Assembly (NCBI RefSeq): GCF_937425535.1
Contig: NZ_OW485601.1
Coordinates: 5,625,501-5,689,500, forward strand
Direction of reading: 5' to 3'
Length of the DNA stretch: 64,000 bases
Source of the DNA: Rhodovastum atsumiense
Lineage (GTDB): Bacteria > Pseudomonadota > Alphaproteobacteria > Acetobacterales > Acetobacteraceae
Every line of letters begins with the position of its first letter. Position 1 is the first letter of the stretch. Below, piece after piece: positions 17,081-25,575 of the stretch. The notes below the pieces were generated by a model that saw only the letters and a program-made list of their open reading frames with translations, searched no databases and was not told where the DNA came from. The position numbers and the translations under genes are program-made.

Positions 17081-17515
17081 CTATCGCCGTGCGCCCAGAT
17101 ACCGGGCGGTCAGCGCCGCGAGGGTGATGCCGTACAGCTTGCGTCCCCCCACCATGCGCAGCGCCGGCCCGACCAGCGCCGCCATGGCCACCGTCTCCTG
17201 CAATTGCACGAGAGCGGTGTGCTTGACCTCTTCCGCCTCCCGCTCGATGCGGTCGGGACGGTCACGCAGGGCCAGCAGCCCGAGCACGACCATGATCACA
17301 ACGTCGCCGCCGGCCACGATCAGCACCGCGGTGATCGGCTCGAAGCGCGGGACCAGGGCCAGCACGGCAGCGACGTGCAGGGCGGCGAGGGCCGCGATCA
17401 GGAAGATCCCGGCGACGGCCCCGAGGGCAGCGCGGATGGCAGTGCGCCGCCCCTGCCGGCGCAGGCGCAGGATCTCCGCCTGAGCGGCGACCCTGGCGAG
17501 GCTGACCGTCCGCAT
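17081..17515 (-). CDS. Phage-holin-like superfamily membrane protein (144 aa)
   Basis: Small membrane protein with two adjacent helices (about 28-53 and 60-82) and a long amphipathic C-terminal part (EREAEEVKHTALVQLQETVAM). The pattern fits the chromosomal holin-X/phage holin family members that are usually encoded beside DUF883 proteins; the name does not imply lysis. It starts 3 nt after the DUF883-like gene, so both are one transcript. Confidence 0.6.
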   Translation of the reverse strand: MRTVSLARVAAQAEILRLRRQGRRTAIRAALGAVAGIFLIAALAALHVAAVLALVPRFEPITAVLIVAGGDVVIMVVLGLLALRDRPDRIEREAEEVKHTALVQLQETVAMAALVGPALRMVGGRKLYGITLAALTARYLGARR

Positions 17516-17518
17516 CGA

Positions 17519-17791
17519 TCAGCGTGTCAGGCGGCCAAGGATGAATCCCACGCCTGCCGCGATCAGCACCGAGGTCAGCGGCATCTCGCGCACCCGTCCC
17601 GACACCGCCTCGGCCTGGTCGGTCACGACGTCCTGGGCCTGGCGGGCGATGTCCTGGGCGCGTCCGGCCGCGTCGCTGATCGCCGGATTTACGCGCTCGC
17701 GCATCAGCTGGTCGACCTGGCTGCGCAGCTGGCGGATCTGCTCACGTGCATCGGTGGCGGTGTCACTGAGCGTATCGGTTGGAGAAGCCAT
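17519..17791 (-). CDS. DUF883/ElaB-YqjD-like membrane-anchored protein (90 aa)
   Basis: Helical protein with a long charged N-terminal coiled coil (TATDAREQIRQLRSQVDQLM and AQDIARQAQDVVTDQAEAVS) and a C-terminal glycine-containing membrane helix MPLTSVLIAAGVGFILGRL. E. coli YqjD and ElaB have this layout and tether ribosomes to the membrane in stationary phase. The ATG at 17791 has GGGAG upstream. Pairing with the holin-like gene is common in alphaproteobacteria. Confidence 0.75.
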   Translation of the reverse strand: MASPTDTLSDTATDAREQIRQLRSQVDQLMRERVNPAISDAAGRAQDIARQAQDVVTDQAEAVSGRVREMPLTSVLIAAGVGFILGRLTR

Positions 17792-17856
17792 TGCGGGATG
17801 CTCCCTGTTTTCGGAAAGTCGGTCGCTGCAACGCGAATGCCGGACGAGGGGTTGCC

Positions 17857-19017
17857 GTGGCATCTCATCCCGTTACCGCCCTGCGTATGCCCTCGCGGCC
17901 GCCCCCGGCCACGCGCCAGGTCGCGGCGCTGCGCGAGGTCAGCCTGGCCGGACGTCGCCAGCCGGTGCTGCGGCGCCTCGGCCTGGAGATCGCCACCGGC
18001 GAGAGGCTGGCCCTGCTGGGGCCGGCGGGGGCGGGGAAAACCGCGGCTCTGATGCTGCTGTCGGGCTTCACACGGCCGGACACGGGTTCGGTGCTGCTGG
18101 GCGGGCGGGAAGCGGCCGACATCCCACCGGCGGCGCGTGAACTCGCCCTGGTGGGCCATGACGAGGTCCTGCTGCCGCATCTGGGCGTCGCCGGCAACAT
18201 CGCCCTGCCGCTGGAACTGCGCTCCGGGCCGAGCGTGGGCCATGCCGACCGGGTCGGGCGGCTGATGGATGCGCTGCGCCTGGTTGGCCTCGCCGACCGC
18301 CGGCCCTGTGACCTGTCGGCCGAGCAGCGCGCGCGCACAGTGCTGGCGCGCGCGCTGGTGACGCAGCCGGGGCTGGTGCTGCTCGACGATCCCTGCGCGG
18401 GGCTCGATCCGTCGGCCCGGGCGGCGGTGCTGGCCGACCTTGCCCCGCTGCTGCAGGGCATGGCGGTGGTGCTGGCGACGCGCGACCCCGGCGATGCGTT
18501 GCACCTGGGCGGGCGCGTCGCCGTGCTGGAGGCCGGCGCGTTGCTGCAGGCCGGTCCGGTCCAGGAGGTCTACGATCAGCCCGACTCGTTGCGGGTCGCC
18601 CGCCTGCTGGGCGCCGCCAACCTGCTGCCGGGCCGGGTGGAGGCGGTGGAGGACGACATCGCCATCGTGCGGCTCGGCTGCGGCCTGACGGTGGAGGCGG
18701 CGGCGACGCCGGCCGCGGTGCCGGGACGCGATTGCCAGGTGTTCATCCGCCCGGAGCGCGTGGCGGTGGCGGCGGTGACGCCGGCGGACATGGGGGAGGG
18801 CGCCTTGCCGGCGCTGGTGGCCGGCATCGCTTGGCGGGGTGATCAAGTGCGGCTGTCGCTGCGCCTGGGGGCCGAGGGGCCGCGCCCGGCGGAGCTGATC
18901 GTGACCCGCCCGGCGGTGGTGCCGCTGGCCGGGCTGACCGCCGGCCAGCAGGTCGCCGTGGCCTGGCAGGCCGAGTACGCGCGCGTGCTGGCGCGCGAGG
19001 ATCCCGTGATCGAATGA
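17857..19017 (+). CDS. ABC importer ATP-binding protein, polyamine type, with eroded motifs
   Basis: NBD plus C-terminal TOBE regulatory domain (386 aa from GTG at 17857; GAGGGG lies upstream). Walker A GPAGAGKT (55-62) is intact. Every later motif departs from the norm: Q-loop Gln is His101 (LVGHDEVLLP), the signature is LSAEQ (153-157) instead of LSGGQ, the Walker B glutamate is Asp178 (LVLLDDPCAG), and the H-loop His is Arg209 (LATRDPGD). The TOBE region (about 255-380, GRDCQVFIRPERVAV) is normal. Sequence order resembles PotA/FbpC/CysA. ATP hydrolysis should be impaired, by analogy with E-to-D and H-loop mutants. Followed by a binding protein and a very short permease. Confidence 0.8.
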   Translation: MASHPVTALRMPSRPPPATRQVAALREVSLAGRRQPVLRRLGLEIATGERLALLGPAGAGKTAALMLLSGFTRPDTGSVLLGGREAADIPPAARELALVGHDEVLLPHLGVAGNIALPLELRSGPSVGHADRVGRLMDALRLVGLADRRPCDLSAEQRARTVLARALVTQPGLVLLDDPCAGLDPSARAAVLADLAPLLQGMAVVLATRDPGDALHLGGRVAVLEAGALLQAGPVQEVYDQPDSLRVARLLGAANLLPGRVEAVEDDIAIVRLGCGLTVEAAATPAAVPGRDCQVFIRPERVAVAAVTPADMGEGALPALVAGIAWRGDQVRLSLRLGAEGPRPAELIVTRPAVVPLAGLTAGQQVAVAWQAEYARVLAREDPVIE

Positions 19018-19107
19018 TCGATCGTGACCGTTGCGGTGCCACACGGCCGGCGATACGGTCCGCCGCGCGCGCCGCCGGTCTCCGGCGCGGCCCGACGGAG
19101 TAACAGC

Positions 19108-20121
19108 ATGACGCGCGCCCTTATTGCGGCCATCCTGATCGCCTTTGCCGCGCCGGTGCACGCAGAGGCCCGTGACCTGACCGTCGCCCTGGTTGCTGGT
19201 GGCCCGGTGCAGGGGCTGCGCCAGACCTATATCCTTCCCTTCCTCGCCACCGGCACCCCGGTGGTGACCGCCACGCGCCAGCCTGGTCTGGAGACGTTGC
19301 GCGACGCGGCGGCGCGGTGGGATGTGGTACAGCTCGGCGCAGCCACGCTGGCGGCGGCCTGCCAGGCCGGGCTGGTGGAAAAGCTCGACTGGGGCGCGAT
19401 CGGCGGGCGCGACCGGATCCTGCCGCAGGCGGCGACCGAATGCGGCCAGGGTGCCTTCGCCCGGGCCACCGTGCTGTCATGGGACCGCGAGAAATTCCCC
19501 GGCACGCCGACCTGGCAGGATTTCTGGGACATCGCCAAGGTGCCCGGCAAGCGTGGCCTGCGCCGTTCGCCGCGAGGCACGCTGGAGATCGCGTTGCTCG
19601 GCGATGGCGTGGCGCCCAATGACGTCTATCGCCTGCTGCGCACCGAGGAAGGAAGCGACCGTGCCTTCCGCCGGCTCGACCAGTTGGCGCCCTATATCGT
19701 CTGGTGGGATGCGGCGGGCCGTGACGGGGCGCGTCTGCTGACTGCGGGCGAAGTGTTGATGACCAGCGCGCCGTCACAGGCGATCGCCCTGGCCAATCGG
19801 GGCGGGGCGCACAGTTTCGGCCTGCAATGGGCGGGTGAGCTGGTGGAGATCGAGTCCTGGGCGATCGTCAAGGGCAGTCCGAACCATGAGGCCGCCCGGC
19901 GTTTCCTCGACTTCGCCGGTGACCCGAAAGTACAGGCGCGGTTGCCGGCCGTGGCGGCGCTGGGCGCGGTGGCCAAGGGCGCGCAGGAGGGCCTGTCCCC
20001 CGAGCAGAGTGCTGTCTCGCCGACCGTGAATTCAGGGGCGGCGTTATTCGTCGACGAGGCGTTCTGGCGCGAGAATGGCGAGCGTCTGGGCAAGCGCTTC
20101 GATACCTGGGTCAGTCGGTGA
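19108..20121 (+). CDS. Extracellular solute-binding protein, polyamine (PotD/PotF) type
   Basis: Periplasmic binding protein, 337 aa. The ATG at 19108 has GGAG upstream and gives signal peptide MTRALIAAILIAFAAPVHA. Core motifs fit the spermidine/putrescine group: WDVVQLGAATLAAACQAGLVEKLDW, then TWQDFWDIAKVPGKRGLRRS, and ELVEIESWAIVKGSPNHEAARRFLDF. Tyr/Asp/Trp ligands typical of PotD are partly conserved; the exact ligand is not certain. Belongs with the ATPase upstream and the short permease downstream, but a hairpin chain sits in the gap to the latter. Confidence 0.78.
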   Translation: MTRALIAAILIAFAAPVHAEARDLTVALVAGGPVQGLRQTYILPFLATGTPVVTATRQPGLETLRDAAARWDVVQLGAATLAAACQAGLVEKLDWGAIGGRDRILPQAATECGQGAFARATVLSWDREKFPGTPTWQDFWDIAKVPGKRGLRRSPRGTLEIALLGDGVAPNDVYRLLRTEEGSDRAFRRLDQLAPYIVWWDAAGRDGARLLTAGEVLMTSAPSQAIALANRGGAHSFGLQWAGELVEIESWAIVKGSPNHEAARRFLDFAGDPKVQARLPAVAALGAVAKGAQEGLSPEQSAVSPTVNSGAALFVDEAFWRENGERLGKRFDTWVSR

Positions 20122-20150
20122 CGTTGATCCCACGAAAAAAGGAATGGGAT

Positions 20151-20223
20151 CCAAGGGCCTTATGGCCCTTGGTGGAGGTCCAGGAGGCGAAGCCTCCTGG
20201 TGGGGTTTGGGGCAAAGCCCCAA
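20151..20223. repeat. Hairpin-chain repeat, copy C (reversed order)
   Basis: Three hairpins: CCAAGGGCC/GGCCCTTGG (20151-20172, loop TTAT), CCAGGAGGC/GCCTCCTGG (20180-20200, loop GAA), TTGGGGC/GCCCCAA (20207-20223, loop AAA). Order is inverted relative to copies D-F. Unusually it lies inside an operon, between binding protein and permease, 13 bp before the permease ATG. Confidence 0.75.
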
Positions 20224-20236
20224 CGGATCCGGGGCG

Positions 20237-20692
20237 ATGATCTGGCTGAACGGCATCGGCCTCGCTGTGGCGGCCACGTTGCTGTGTGCGCTTCCTGCCG
20301 TGCCGTTCGCTGTCCTGATCGCGCGCCTGCCCGTGCCGGTGGGAGCGGCGCTTTTAGCCCTGGCCCTGTTGCCGCCTTTGCTGCCGCTTCCCGGTTTTCC
20401 CGGGCAGGCGGCGGGGTTGCTGCCCTTCGTGGTGATCCCGCTGGCGTGGTCGGCAAGGCGCGTGACGCCGGCAATGTCGCGCATGGCCACCATTTCTGGC
20501 GCGACGATCGTGTCAAGGGTACGCCGCATCTGGCTGCCGCTGGTGGGGCCGGGCCTGGCGCTGGGCCTGTTGCTGGGGTTCGCCCGCGCGCTCGGTGGCA
20601 GCGATGACCTGAGGCTGCAGGGGCTTGGTGCCGTGTTGTTCGCGGCCTCCGCCTATCCGTTGCTGGGTGCGCTGCTGCACCGGAGCGACTGA
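20237..20692 (+). CDS. Truncated ABC importer permease (151 aa)
   Basis: Fragment of a binding-protein-dependent inner-membrane permease. Family members have about 260-290 aa with six helices; this has about four. The cytoplasmic coupling (EAA) loop is recognisable but simplified: MSRMATISGATIVSRVRRIWLP followed by LVGPGLALGLLLGFARALGG. Helix 1 starts right at the ATG (20237), and the usual N-terminal helices are missing. Stop overlaps the mlaE ATG by one base, so it may be kept because it leads translation into the mla operon. Alternative: a compact functional half-permease. Confidence 0.55.
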   Translation: MIWLNGIGLAVAATLLCALPAVPFAVLIARLPVPVGAALLALALLPPLLPLPGFPGQAAGLLPFVVIPLAWSARRVTPAMSRMATISGATIVSRVRRIWLPLVGPGLALGLLLGFARALGGSDDLRLQGLGAVLFAASAYPLLGALLHRSD

Positions 20693-21780
20693 TGCCTCCG
20701 CAGGCCGTGGTGAATTTTGAGGCCGTGACGCAGGGCACCACCACCGTGCTGACCCTGCGCGGCCATCTCGACATCGATGGGGCCGGCCGCCTGTGGACCG
20801 AGGCGACCCGGCGGGCAGGTGAGGGCACGGTCGTCGATCTGGCGGCGCTGGCGGGCTGCGACAGTGCCGGCGCGGCCTTGCTGGTGGCGATCGAACGCCG
20901 CGGCGGCCGGCTGGAGAGCGCCAGCGCGCAGGTCGCCGCGATGCTGGGGCGGGCGCGCAACGCCCTGCAGGAGCCGCCCCCCGTGCCAACGGCGCCGCCA
21001 ACCCCCTGGTACGTAACGCTGCGCCATGGCCTGGACGCCATGGCCGATGGTTTCGCCTATCTGGGGGAAGCGGTGCTGGCCCTGCTGGCCCTGCCGCGCC
21101 GGCTGCGCCAGTTCCGCCGGATCGACCTGCTGCGCACGGCCGATCAGGCAGGGGTGCGCGCGGTGCCGCTGATCCTGCTGCTCGGCGTGCTGATGGGGCT
21201 GATCCTGGCGTTCCAGTCGCTGATCCCGATGCGTCGCTTCGGCGCCGACATTTTCGTCGCCAATCTGGTGGCGATCAGTCTGCTGCGCGAGCTGGGGCCG
21301 CTGCTGGCGGCGGTGGTGCTGGCCGGCCGGTCCGGCTCGGCCTTCGCCGCCGAGATCGGCACCATGAAGGTCAACGAGGAGATCGATGCGTTGACCACCA
21401 TGGGGGTCGATCCCATGACCATGCTGGTGCTGCCGCGGCTGTCGGCGGCGATGCTGGTGATGCCGGTGCTGACCGTGCTGCTGGAACTCGCCGGGCTGGT
21501 GGGCATGACCCTGGTGCTGGTCGCCTCCGGCATTCCCCTCGTTGCCGTGGGCAACCAGGTGGCGCAATGGGTGCGGCCGCAGGATTTCTATGGCGGGTTG
21601 GCCAAGGCGGTGGTGTTCGGGGCGGTGGTGGCGGCGATCGGGTGCCGGGCCGGGCTGGCGGCGGGGGTAGGGCCGCGCGCGGTCGGGCAGGCGGCCACGG
21701 CCGCCGTGGTGGGCGGCATCGTCGCCACGATCGTCCTCGATGGGGTGTTCGCCGTGCTGTTCTACCGGCTCGGGCTGTGA
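20692..21780 (+). CDS. mlaE: MlaE-family lipid ABC permease with N-terminal STAS domain
   Basis: Inner-membrane permease of the Mla phospholipid transport system, 362 aa. Residues 8-90 form a STAS domain (TVLTLRGHLDIDGAGRLW, then VDLAALAGCDSAGAALLVAI), the role played in E. coli by separate MlaB. Residues 105-362 are MlaE: GVLMGLILAFQSLIPMRRFG, then ELGPLLAAVVLAGRSGSAFAAEIGTM and VNEEIDALTTMGVDPM. Starts inside the stop of the truncated permease. With mlaF, mlaD and a lipoprotein it forms a four-gene coupled operon. No MlaC gene is seen here. Confidence 0.9.
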   Translation: MPPQAVVNFEAVTQGTTTVLTLRGHLDIDGAGRLWTEATRRAGEGTVVDLAALAGCDSAGAALLVAIERRGGRLESASAQVAAMLGRARNALQEPPPVPTAPPTPWYVTLRHGLDAMADGFAYLGEAVLALLALPRRLRQFRRIDLLRTADQAGVRAVPLILLLGVLMGLILAFQSLIPMRRFGADIFVANLVAISLLRELGPLLAAVVLAGRSGSAFAAEIGTMKVNEEIDALTTMGVDPMTMLVLPRLSAAMLVMPVLTVLLELAGLVGMTLVLVASGIPLVAVGNQVAQWVRPQDFYGGLAKAVVFGAVVAAIGCRAGLAAGVGPRAVGQAATAAVVGGIVATIVLDGVFAVLFYRLGL

Positions 21781-22526
21781 CGGCCCCGGTCCTGCTGGGC
21801 AGCCGGCTGGCCCAACGCTTCGGCTCCCGCACGATCTACCGCGACGTGAGCTTCGCGGTGCAGCCGGGCGAAGTGTTCGTCATCCTCGGCGGATCGGGGT
21901 GCGGCAAGTCGACGCTGCTGCGCCAGGCGATCGGGCTGCTGCCGCCGGCCGAAGGGCAGGTGGAACTTTTCGGCGAAAATCTCTATTCCGTTTCATCCGA
22001 AACGCGCGCCGCGCTGCTCCGGCGGGTCGGCGTGATGTTCCAGTCGGGGGCCCTGTTCGGCAGCATGACGCTGCTGGAGAATGTGATGCTGCCGTTGGAG
22101 ATCCATACCGGGCTGCCCCCGGCCGCGCGCCGCGACGTTGCGCGGTTGAAACTCGGGCTGGTCGGGCTGGCCGATGCCGCCGGCCGGCTGCCCGCCGAGA
22201 TCTCCGGCGGCATGGCCAAGCGCGCGGCGATCGCGCGGGCGCTGGCGCTCGATCCGCCGCTGCTGTTCCTCGACGAACCTTCGGCCGGGCTCGATCCGGT
22301 CACTTCGGCCGGGCTCGACCGGCTGATCCTGGATTTGCGGCGTGACCTCGGCCTGACCTTCGTGGTGGTGACGCATGAATTGGCCTCGATCCTGGCCATT
22401 GCCGATCGCTGCCTGATGCTCGACCGCGCCGCGCAAGGGGTGATCGCCACCGGCGACCCGCGGCGCCTGCGCGAGGAAAGCGAGGTGCCGATGGTGCGTG
22501 CCTTCTTCCGCCGCGAGGCGGCATGA
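21777..22526 (+). CDS. mlaF: MlaF-family lipid ABC ATPase
   Basis: ATPase of the Mla complex, 249 aa, starting at GTG 21777 that overlaps the mlaE stop. Intact motifs: Walker A GGSGCGKST, Q-loop MFQSGALF, signature ISGGMAKRAAIARAL, Walker B LLFLDEPSAGLDP, H-loop VVVTHELAS. The MFQSGALFGSMTLLENVMLPL and ISGGMAKR wording is characteristic of MlaF/Ttg2A rather than other ABC ATPases. Its stop overlaps mlaD. Confidence 0.93.
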   Translation: MTAPVLLGSRLAQRFGSRTIYRDVSFAVQPGEVFVILGGSGCGKSTLLRQAIGLLPPAEGQVELFGENLYSVSSETRAALLRRVGVMFQSGALFGSMTLLENVMLPLEIHTGLPPAARRDVARLKLGLVGLADAAGRLPAEISGGMAKRAAIARALALDPPLLFLDEPSAGLDPVTSAGLDRLILDLRRDLGLTFVVVTHELASILAIADRCLMLDRAAQGVIATGDPRRLREESEVPMVRAFFRREAA

Positions 22527-23539
22527 GCGGGACACGCGGTACTTTCCTGCGCGTGGGCCTGCTGCTGGCGACCGGGATCGCGGTCGCGGTCGGGCTGGCG
22601 CTGTTCCTGGGCGGCAACCGCATCCGCAACGGCCAGATCTACGAGACCTATTTCAACGAAAGCGTGCAGGGGCTGAATATCGGCGCGCCGGTGAAGTTCC
22701 GCGGTGTTTCGCTCGGCGAGGTGACCGAGATCGGGCTGGTGAGCGCGGTCTATCTCGATAACCAGCCGGTGGACGTGAACCGGCCCACCGACGCCCTGGT
22801 CTATGTGCGCTACATGCTGGACCTGCAGCGCGTCGGCCGGGTGCAGGACGGCGCCGCCGTGGTCCGCGGCGGGCTGCGCGCCCGGCTGGCCAACCAGGGC
22901 ATCACCGGGCTCGCCTATATCGAACTGGACTTCGTCGATCCCCGGCTGTTCCCGGAGATCACGGTGCCGTGGCGGCCGCACTATCCCGAGATCCCGTCGA
23001 TGCCCAGCACCATCGTGCAGGTGCAGGACGCGGCGCAGGCGCTGCTGGCGCGGATCAATTCCATCGACCTCGTCGCCCTCGGCCACACCACCCAGACGGT
23101 GCTGGACGATGTCCACCGCCAGCTCACCGAGGGCGAGGCGCAGCAGGCGCTGGTGGCGGCGACCGAGCTGATGCACACGCTGCGCGGCACGGTCGAGGCG
23201 GCGCAGGTCCCGGCGCTGGCGGCCGAGTTGCAGGCGACCGCGGCGGCGCTGCGGCGGACGCTGAGCGGGCCGCAGAGCAAGGAGACGATGGCCGCCGTCG
23301 CGCGTGCGGCCAATCGCTTCGCCGAGGTCGCGTCCCGCCTGCCGGCGCTGGTGGTGGCGCTGGAAGCGGTGGTGCGCCGCTCCAACACCGGGATCGTCGA
23401 TTTGCAGGCCGAACTGGCGCCGGTGCTGCGCGATGCGCGGGCGGCCACCGCCAATCTGCGCGAGACCACCGAAACGCTGCGACGCTACCCGGCCGGGGCA
23501 CTGCTGGGCGGACCGCCGCCACGGGAGAACGGCCGATGA
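22523..23539 (+). CDS. mlaD: MlaD-family MCE-domain lipid-binding protein
   Basis: Periplasmic substrate-binding subunit with one membrane anchor (residues 9-30) and an MCE domain (about 38-130): YFNESVQGLNIGAPVKFRGV then SLGEVTEIGL are the family hallmarks. MCE domains form hexameric rings that pass phospholipids. Residues 160-320 are a long helical extension (QVQDAAQALLARINSIDLVA; ELQATAAALRRTL), which may form a needle or tube as in PqiB/YebT-like or plant TGD2-like proteins; that is inference. 338 aa is much longer than E. coli MlaD (183 aa). Confidence 0.9.
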   Translation: MSGTRGTFLRVGLLLATGIAVAVGLALFLGGNRIRNGQIYETYFNESVQGLNIGAPVKFRGVSLGEVTEIGLVSAVYLDNQPVDVNRPTDALVYVRYMLDLQRVGRVQDGAAVVRGGLRARLANQGITGLAYIELDFVDPRLFPEITVPWRPHYPEIPSMPSTIVQVQDAAQALLARINSIDLVALGHTTQTVLDDVHRQLTEGEAQQALVAATELMHTLRGTVEAAQVPALAAELQATAAALRRTLSGPQSKETMAAVARAANRFAEVASRLPALVVALEAVVRRSNTGIVDLQAELAPVLRDARAATANLRETTETLRRYPAGALLGGPPPRENGR

Positions 23540-24171
23540 GCCAGGCAGGACCCGCCCACGACATCGCACCGGCGACGCCCCGGCGCGCGGCGCTCGGCCT
23601 GCTGCTGGCCCTGGCCGGCTGCGGCCTGGCCACGCGCCCCTATGCCGAGCGCCGGCAATGGCCGCTGCGCGTGCGCCGCCCGCAGGCGCTGCCGCCGCCG
23701 GCGCGCGGCCCGGTGCTGCTGATCCGCGACCTCGCCGCCGGTCCCGGGCTGGAGGCGCGCGGCCTGCAGTCGATCGCGGCGGACGGCAGCATCCGCACGG
23801 AATTCTACGAGGAATGGTCGGTCCCGCCGGCGCAGGCGGTGCAGGAAGCGGTGCGGGCGTGGCTGGCCGAGGCGGGGCTGTTCCAGGCGGTCATCCTCTC
23901 CGGCAGCCGGCTCGGCGCCGATCTGGTGCTGGAGGGAGAGCTGACCGCGCTCTGGACCCTGCCGGCGCAGAATCGCGCGCATGCGGCCCTGGGCCTGACC
24001 GTGCTGCGCCAGTTGCCGGTGGAGGCCGGCCTGTTGCTGCAGACCCGGCTGGAAGCGGATGCGCCCCTGGCCGCGGCCACCCCGCAGGCCAGCGCCCAGG
24101 CCATGGAAGCCGCGGTTGCCGGCCTCTGCGGTCAGGTCGAGGCGGCGCTGCGGACGGCACGAATTCGCTGA
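23536..24171 (+). CDS. ABC-type transport auxiliary lipoprotein (PqiC-like)
   Basis: Lipoprotein, 211 aa, fold of the PqiC/DUF330 auxiliary family. A Tat-like twin Arg precedes the hydrophobic stretch ALGLLLALAGCGL; the lipobox is LAGC. Conserved features: PVLLIRDLAAGPGLEARGLQ, then EFYEEWSVPPAQAVQEAVRAWL and LVLEGELTALW. In PqiABC and alphaproteobacterial Mla-like operons this lipoprotein sits in the outer membrane as receiving partner. ATG overlaps the mlaD stop (ATGA). This operon therefore lacks MlaA/MlaC here and uses the lipoprotein instead, which is an inference. Confidence 0.82.
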   Translation: MSQAGPAHDIAPATPRRAALGLLLALAGCGLATRPYAERRQWPLRVRRPQALPPPARGPVLLIRDLAAGPGLEARGLQSIAADGSIRTEFYEEWSVPPAQAVQEAVRAWLAEAGLFQAVILSGSRLGADLVLEGELTALWTLPAQNRAHAALGLTVLRQLPVEAGLLLQTRLEADAPLAAATPQASAQAMEAAVAGLCGQVEAALRTARIR

Positions 24172-24177
24172 TACGGG

Positions 24178-25425
24178 TCAGCCGACCGGAACGGGCAGGG
24201 CCGGCGGCGCGAAAGCCGGATCGCCGGCAGTCAGGCTCAGCGAGGCAGGCGGCAGGGTGGTGACCTGCTCGGCACTGACCCGGTGCACCAGTGCCCCAAG
24301 ATGTGGCGGCAACGGGGCGTCCCGCCACGGCGCCGCTGCCAGCGCCGCCTTGATGTCGCGATAGCCCGCGGATCGGTGGGTGGCGATCGAGGCGCGGGAG
24401 AATTCGGCGTCGCTGTAGGGGATTGCGGCCGAGGCCTGCTGGTAGGTGACGTGGACGAAATCGAGGCGCCCCATGGCCGGCGCCGCTTCCTCGGCAATGG
24501 AAGCGGCTGCGGGGCCACCGGCTGTCTTCAGGGTCCGCAGCGCATGGCAGAGATTGACCTTGGTGGCGGCGGCATCGATGGCGCGCGGAGTGCGGCTCGC
24601 GTACTGGATCTGCTTGGCCCGCCAGATCGCCTCGGCGATGTTGCGCGGCACCGGACCAGGGCCGGACCACAGGTCGAGCATGAACACCACGCGGTGGACC
24701 GGCGCCGGGTCGTTGAGCACCGCGTCGAGCGGGGTGTTCGCCACGCAGGCCCCGTCCCAGTAATAGCCGCCCTCGACCGCAGTGGCCGCAAAGGCCGGAG
24801 GCAGGGAACCGCTGGCGAGCACATGCTCAGGCCCGATGCGCCGGTCGCGGTTGTCGAAGAAGGTCAGCCGGCCGTCCGCGATGTCGGTAACCCCCAGGCT
24901 GAGCCGGACAGTGGGGGTGTTGATCGTGTCGAAATCGGCGAAGCGTACCAGCGTGAACAGCAGCGGGTTGGTGTCGTAGAAGCTGACGGATTGCGGGTCC
25001 GAATCGGGTGCGAGCCACGGATTGAACGGGCGGGGAAGGAAGAAATTGGGCTGCCCGAACAGCAACGCCTCGCCGAAATTGGCCCAGTTCTGGGCGATCC
25101 GCAGTGCCTGCAGGCCGGAGCGCGGCACCACTTCCGGTCGCGAGATCGCCTCCCAGAAATCCAGCATGCGGGCCACGCGCTGCTCCGGCGGCGAACCGGC
25201 GATCAGCGCCCCGTTCACCGCGCCGATCGAGATGGCGCACACCCAGTCGGGATGCAGTCCCGCTTCGGCAAGCGCCTCATAGGCACCGATATGATAGGAG
25301 CCCAGCGCCCCGCCGCCCTGCAGCACGAGCACGATCTCCGGCCGGCCGGGAGGCGGGATGTGATGGTGGGTGGCGGTTGGTGGGCCACCAATGCCGGATC
25401 CCCCGGCGGCACGCTTGCTGTTCAT
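24178..25425 (-). CDS. Patatin-like phospholipase
   Basis: Lipid acyl hydrolase with Ser-Asp dyad, 415 aa. ATG at 25425 follows a strong GGGGGGAGG. Oxyanion loop VLQGGGALGSYHIGAYEAL (34-52). Nucleophile Ser66 lies in CAISIGAVNGALIAG, where the usual first glycine of GXSXG is Ala. The catalytic Asp is in EGGYYWDGACVANTPL. The C-terminal third (about 290-380) resembles the DUF3734 extension of bacterial patatins. N-terminal 28 residues are low-complexity and carry no signal peptide, so a cytoplasmic or peripheral-membrane enzyme is likely. It converges with the mla operon. Confidence 0.88.
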   Translation of the reverse strand: MNSKRAAGGSGIGGPPTATHHHIPPPGRPEIVLVLQGGGALGSYHIGAYEALAEAGLHPDWVCAISIGAVNGALIAGSPPEQRVARMLDFWEAISRPEVVPRSGLQALRIAQNWANFGEALLFGQPNFFLPRPFNPWLAPDSDPQSVSFYDTNPLLFTLVRFADFDTINTPTVRLSLGVTDIADGRLTFFDNRDRRIGPEHVLASGSLPPAFAATAVEGGYYWDGACVANTPLDAVLNDPAPVHRVVFMLDLWSGPGPVPRNIAEAIWRAKQIQYASRTPRAIDAAATKVNLCHALRTLKTAGGPAAASIAEEAAPAMGRLDFVHVTYQQASAAIPYSDAEFSRASIATHRSAGYRDIKAALAAAPWRDAPLPPHLGALVHRVSAEQVTTLPPASLSLTAGDPAFAPPALPVPVG

Positions 25426-25575
25426 GAATCGCCTCCCCCCTGTCCCCTGGCCGCGATACATCGAAGATAAGAGGGGGGCGAGCGCCGCCGAGCGGGATTT
25501 CGGCGCCGTGCACATCGTTTCAGACTGAACTTTACGTGACGGGGCCGGACGCGACCGCTCCCGGCCCCAATCGCG

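Noticed and set aside
17081-17515. Prophage lysis gene (holin)
   Set aside because: No phage genes nearby; the holin-like family next to DUF883 proteins is a chromosomal stress pair.
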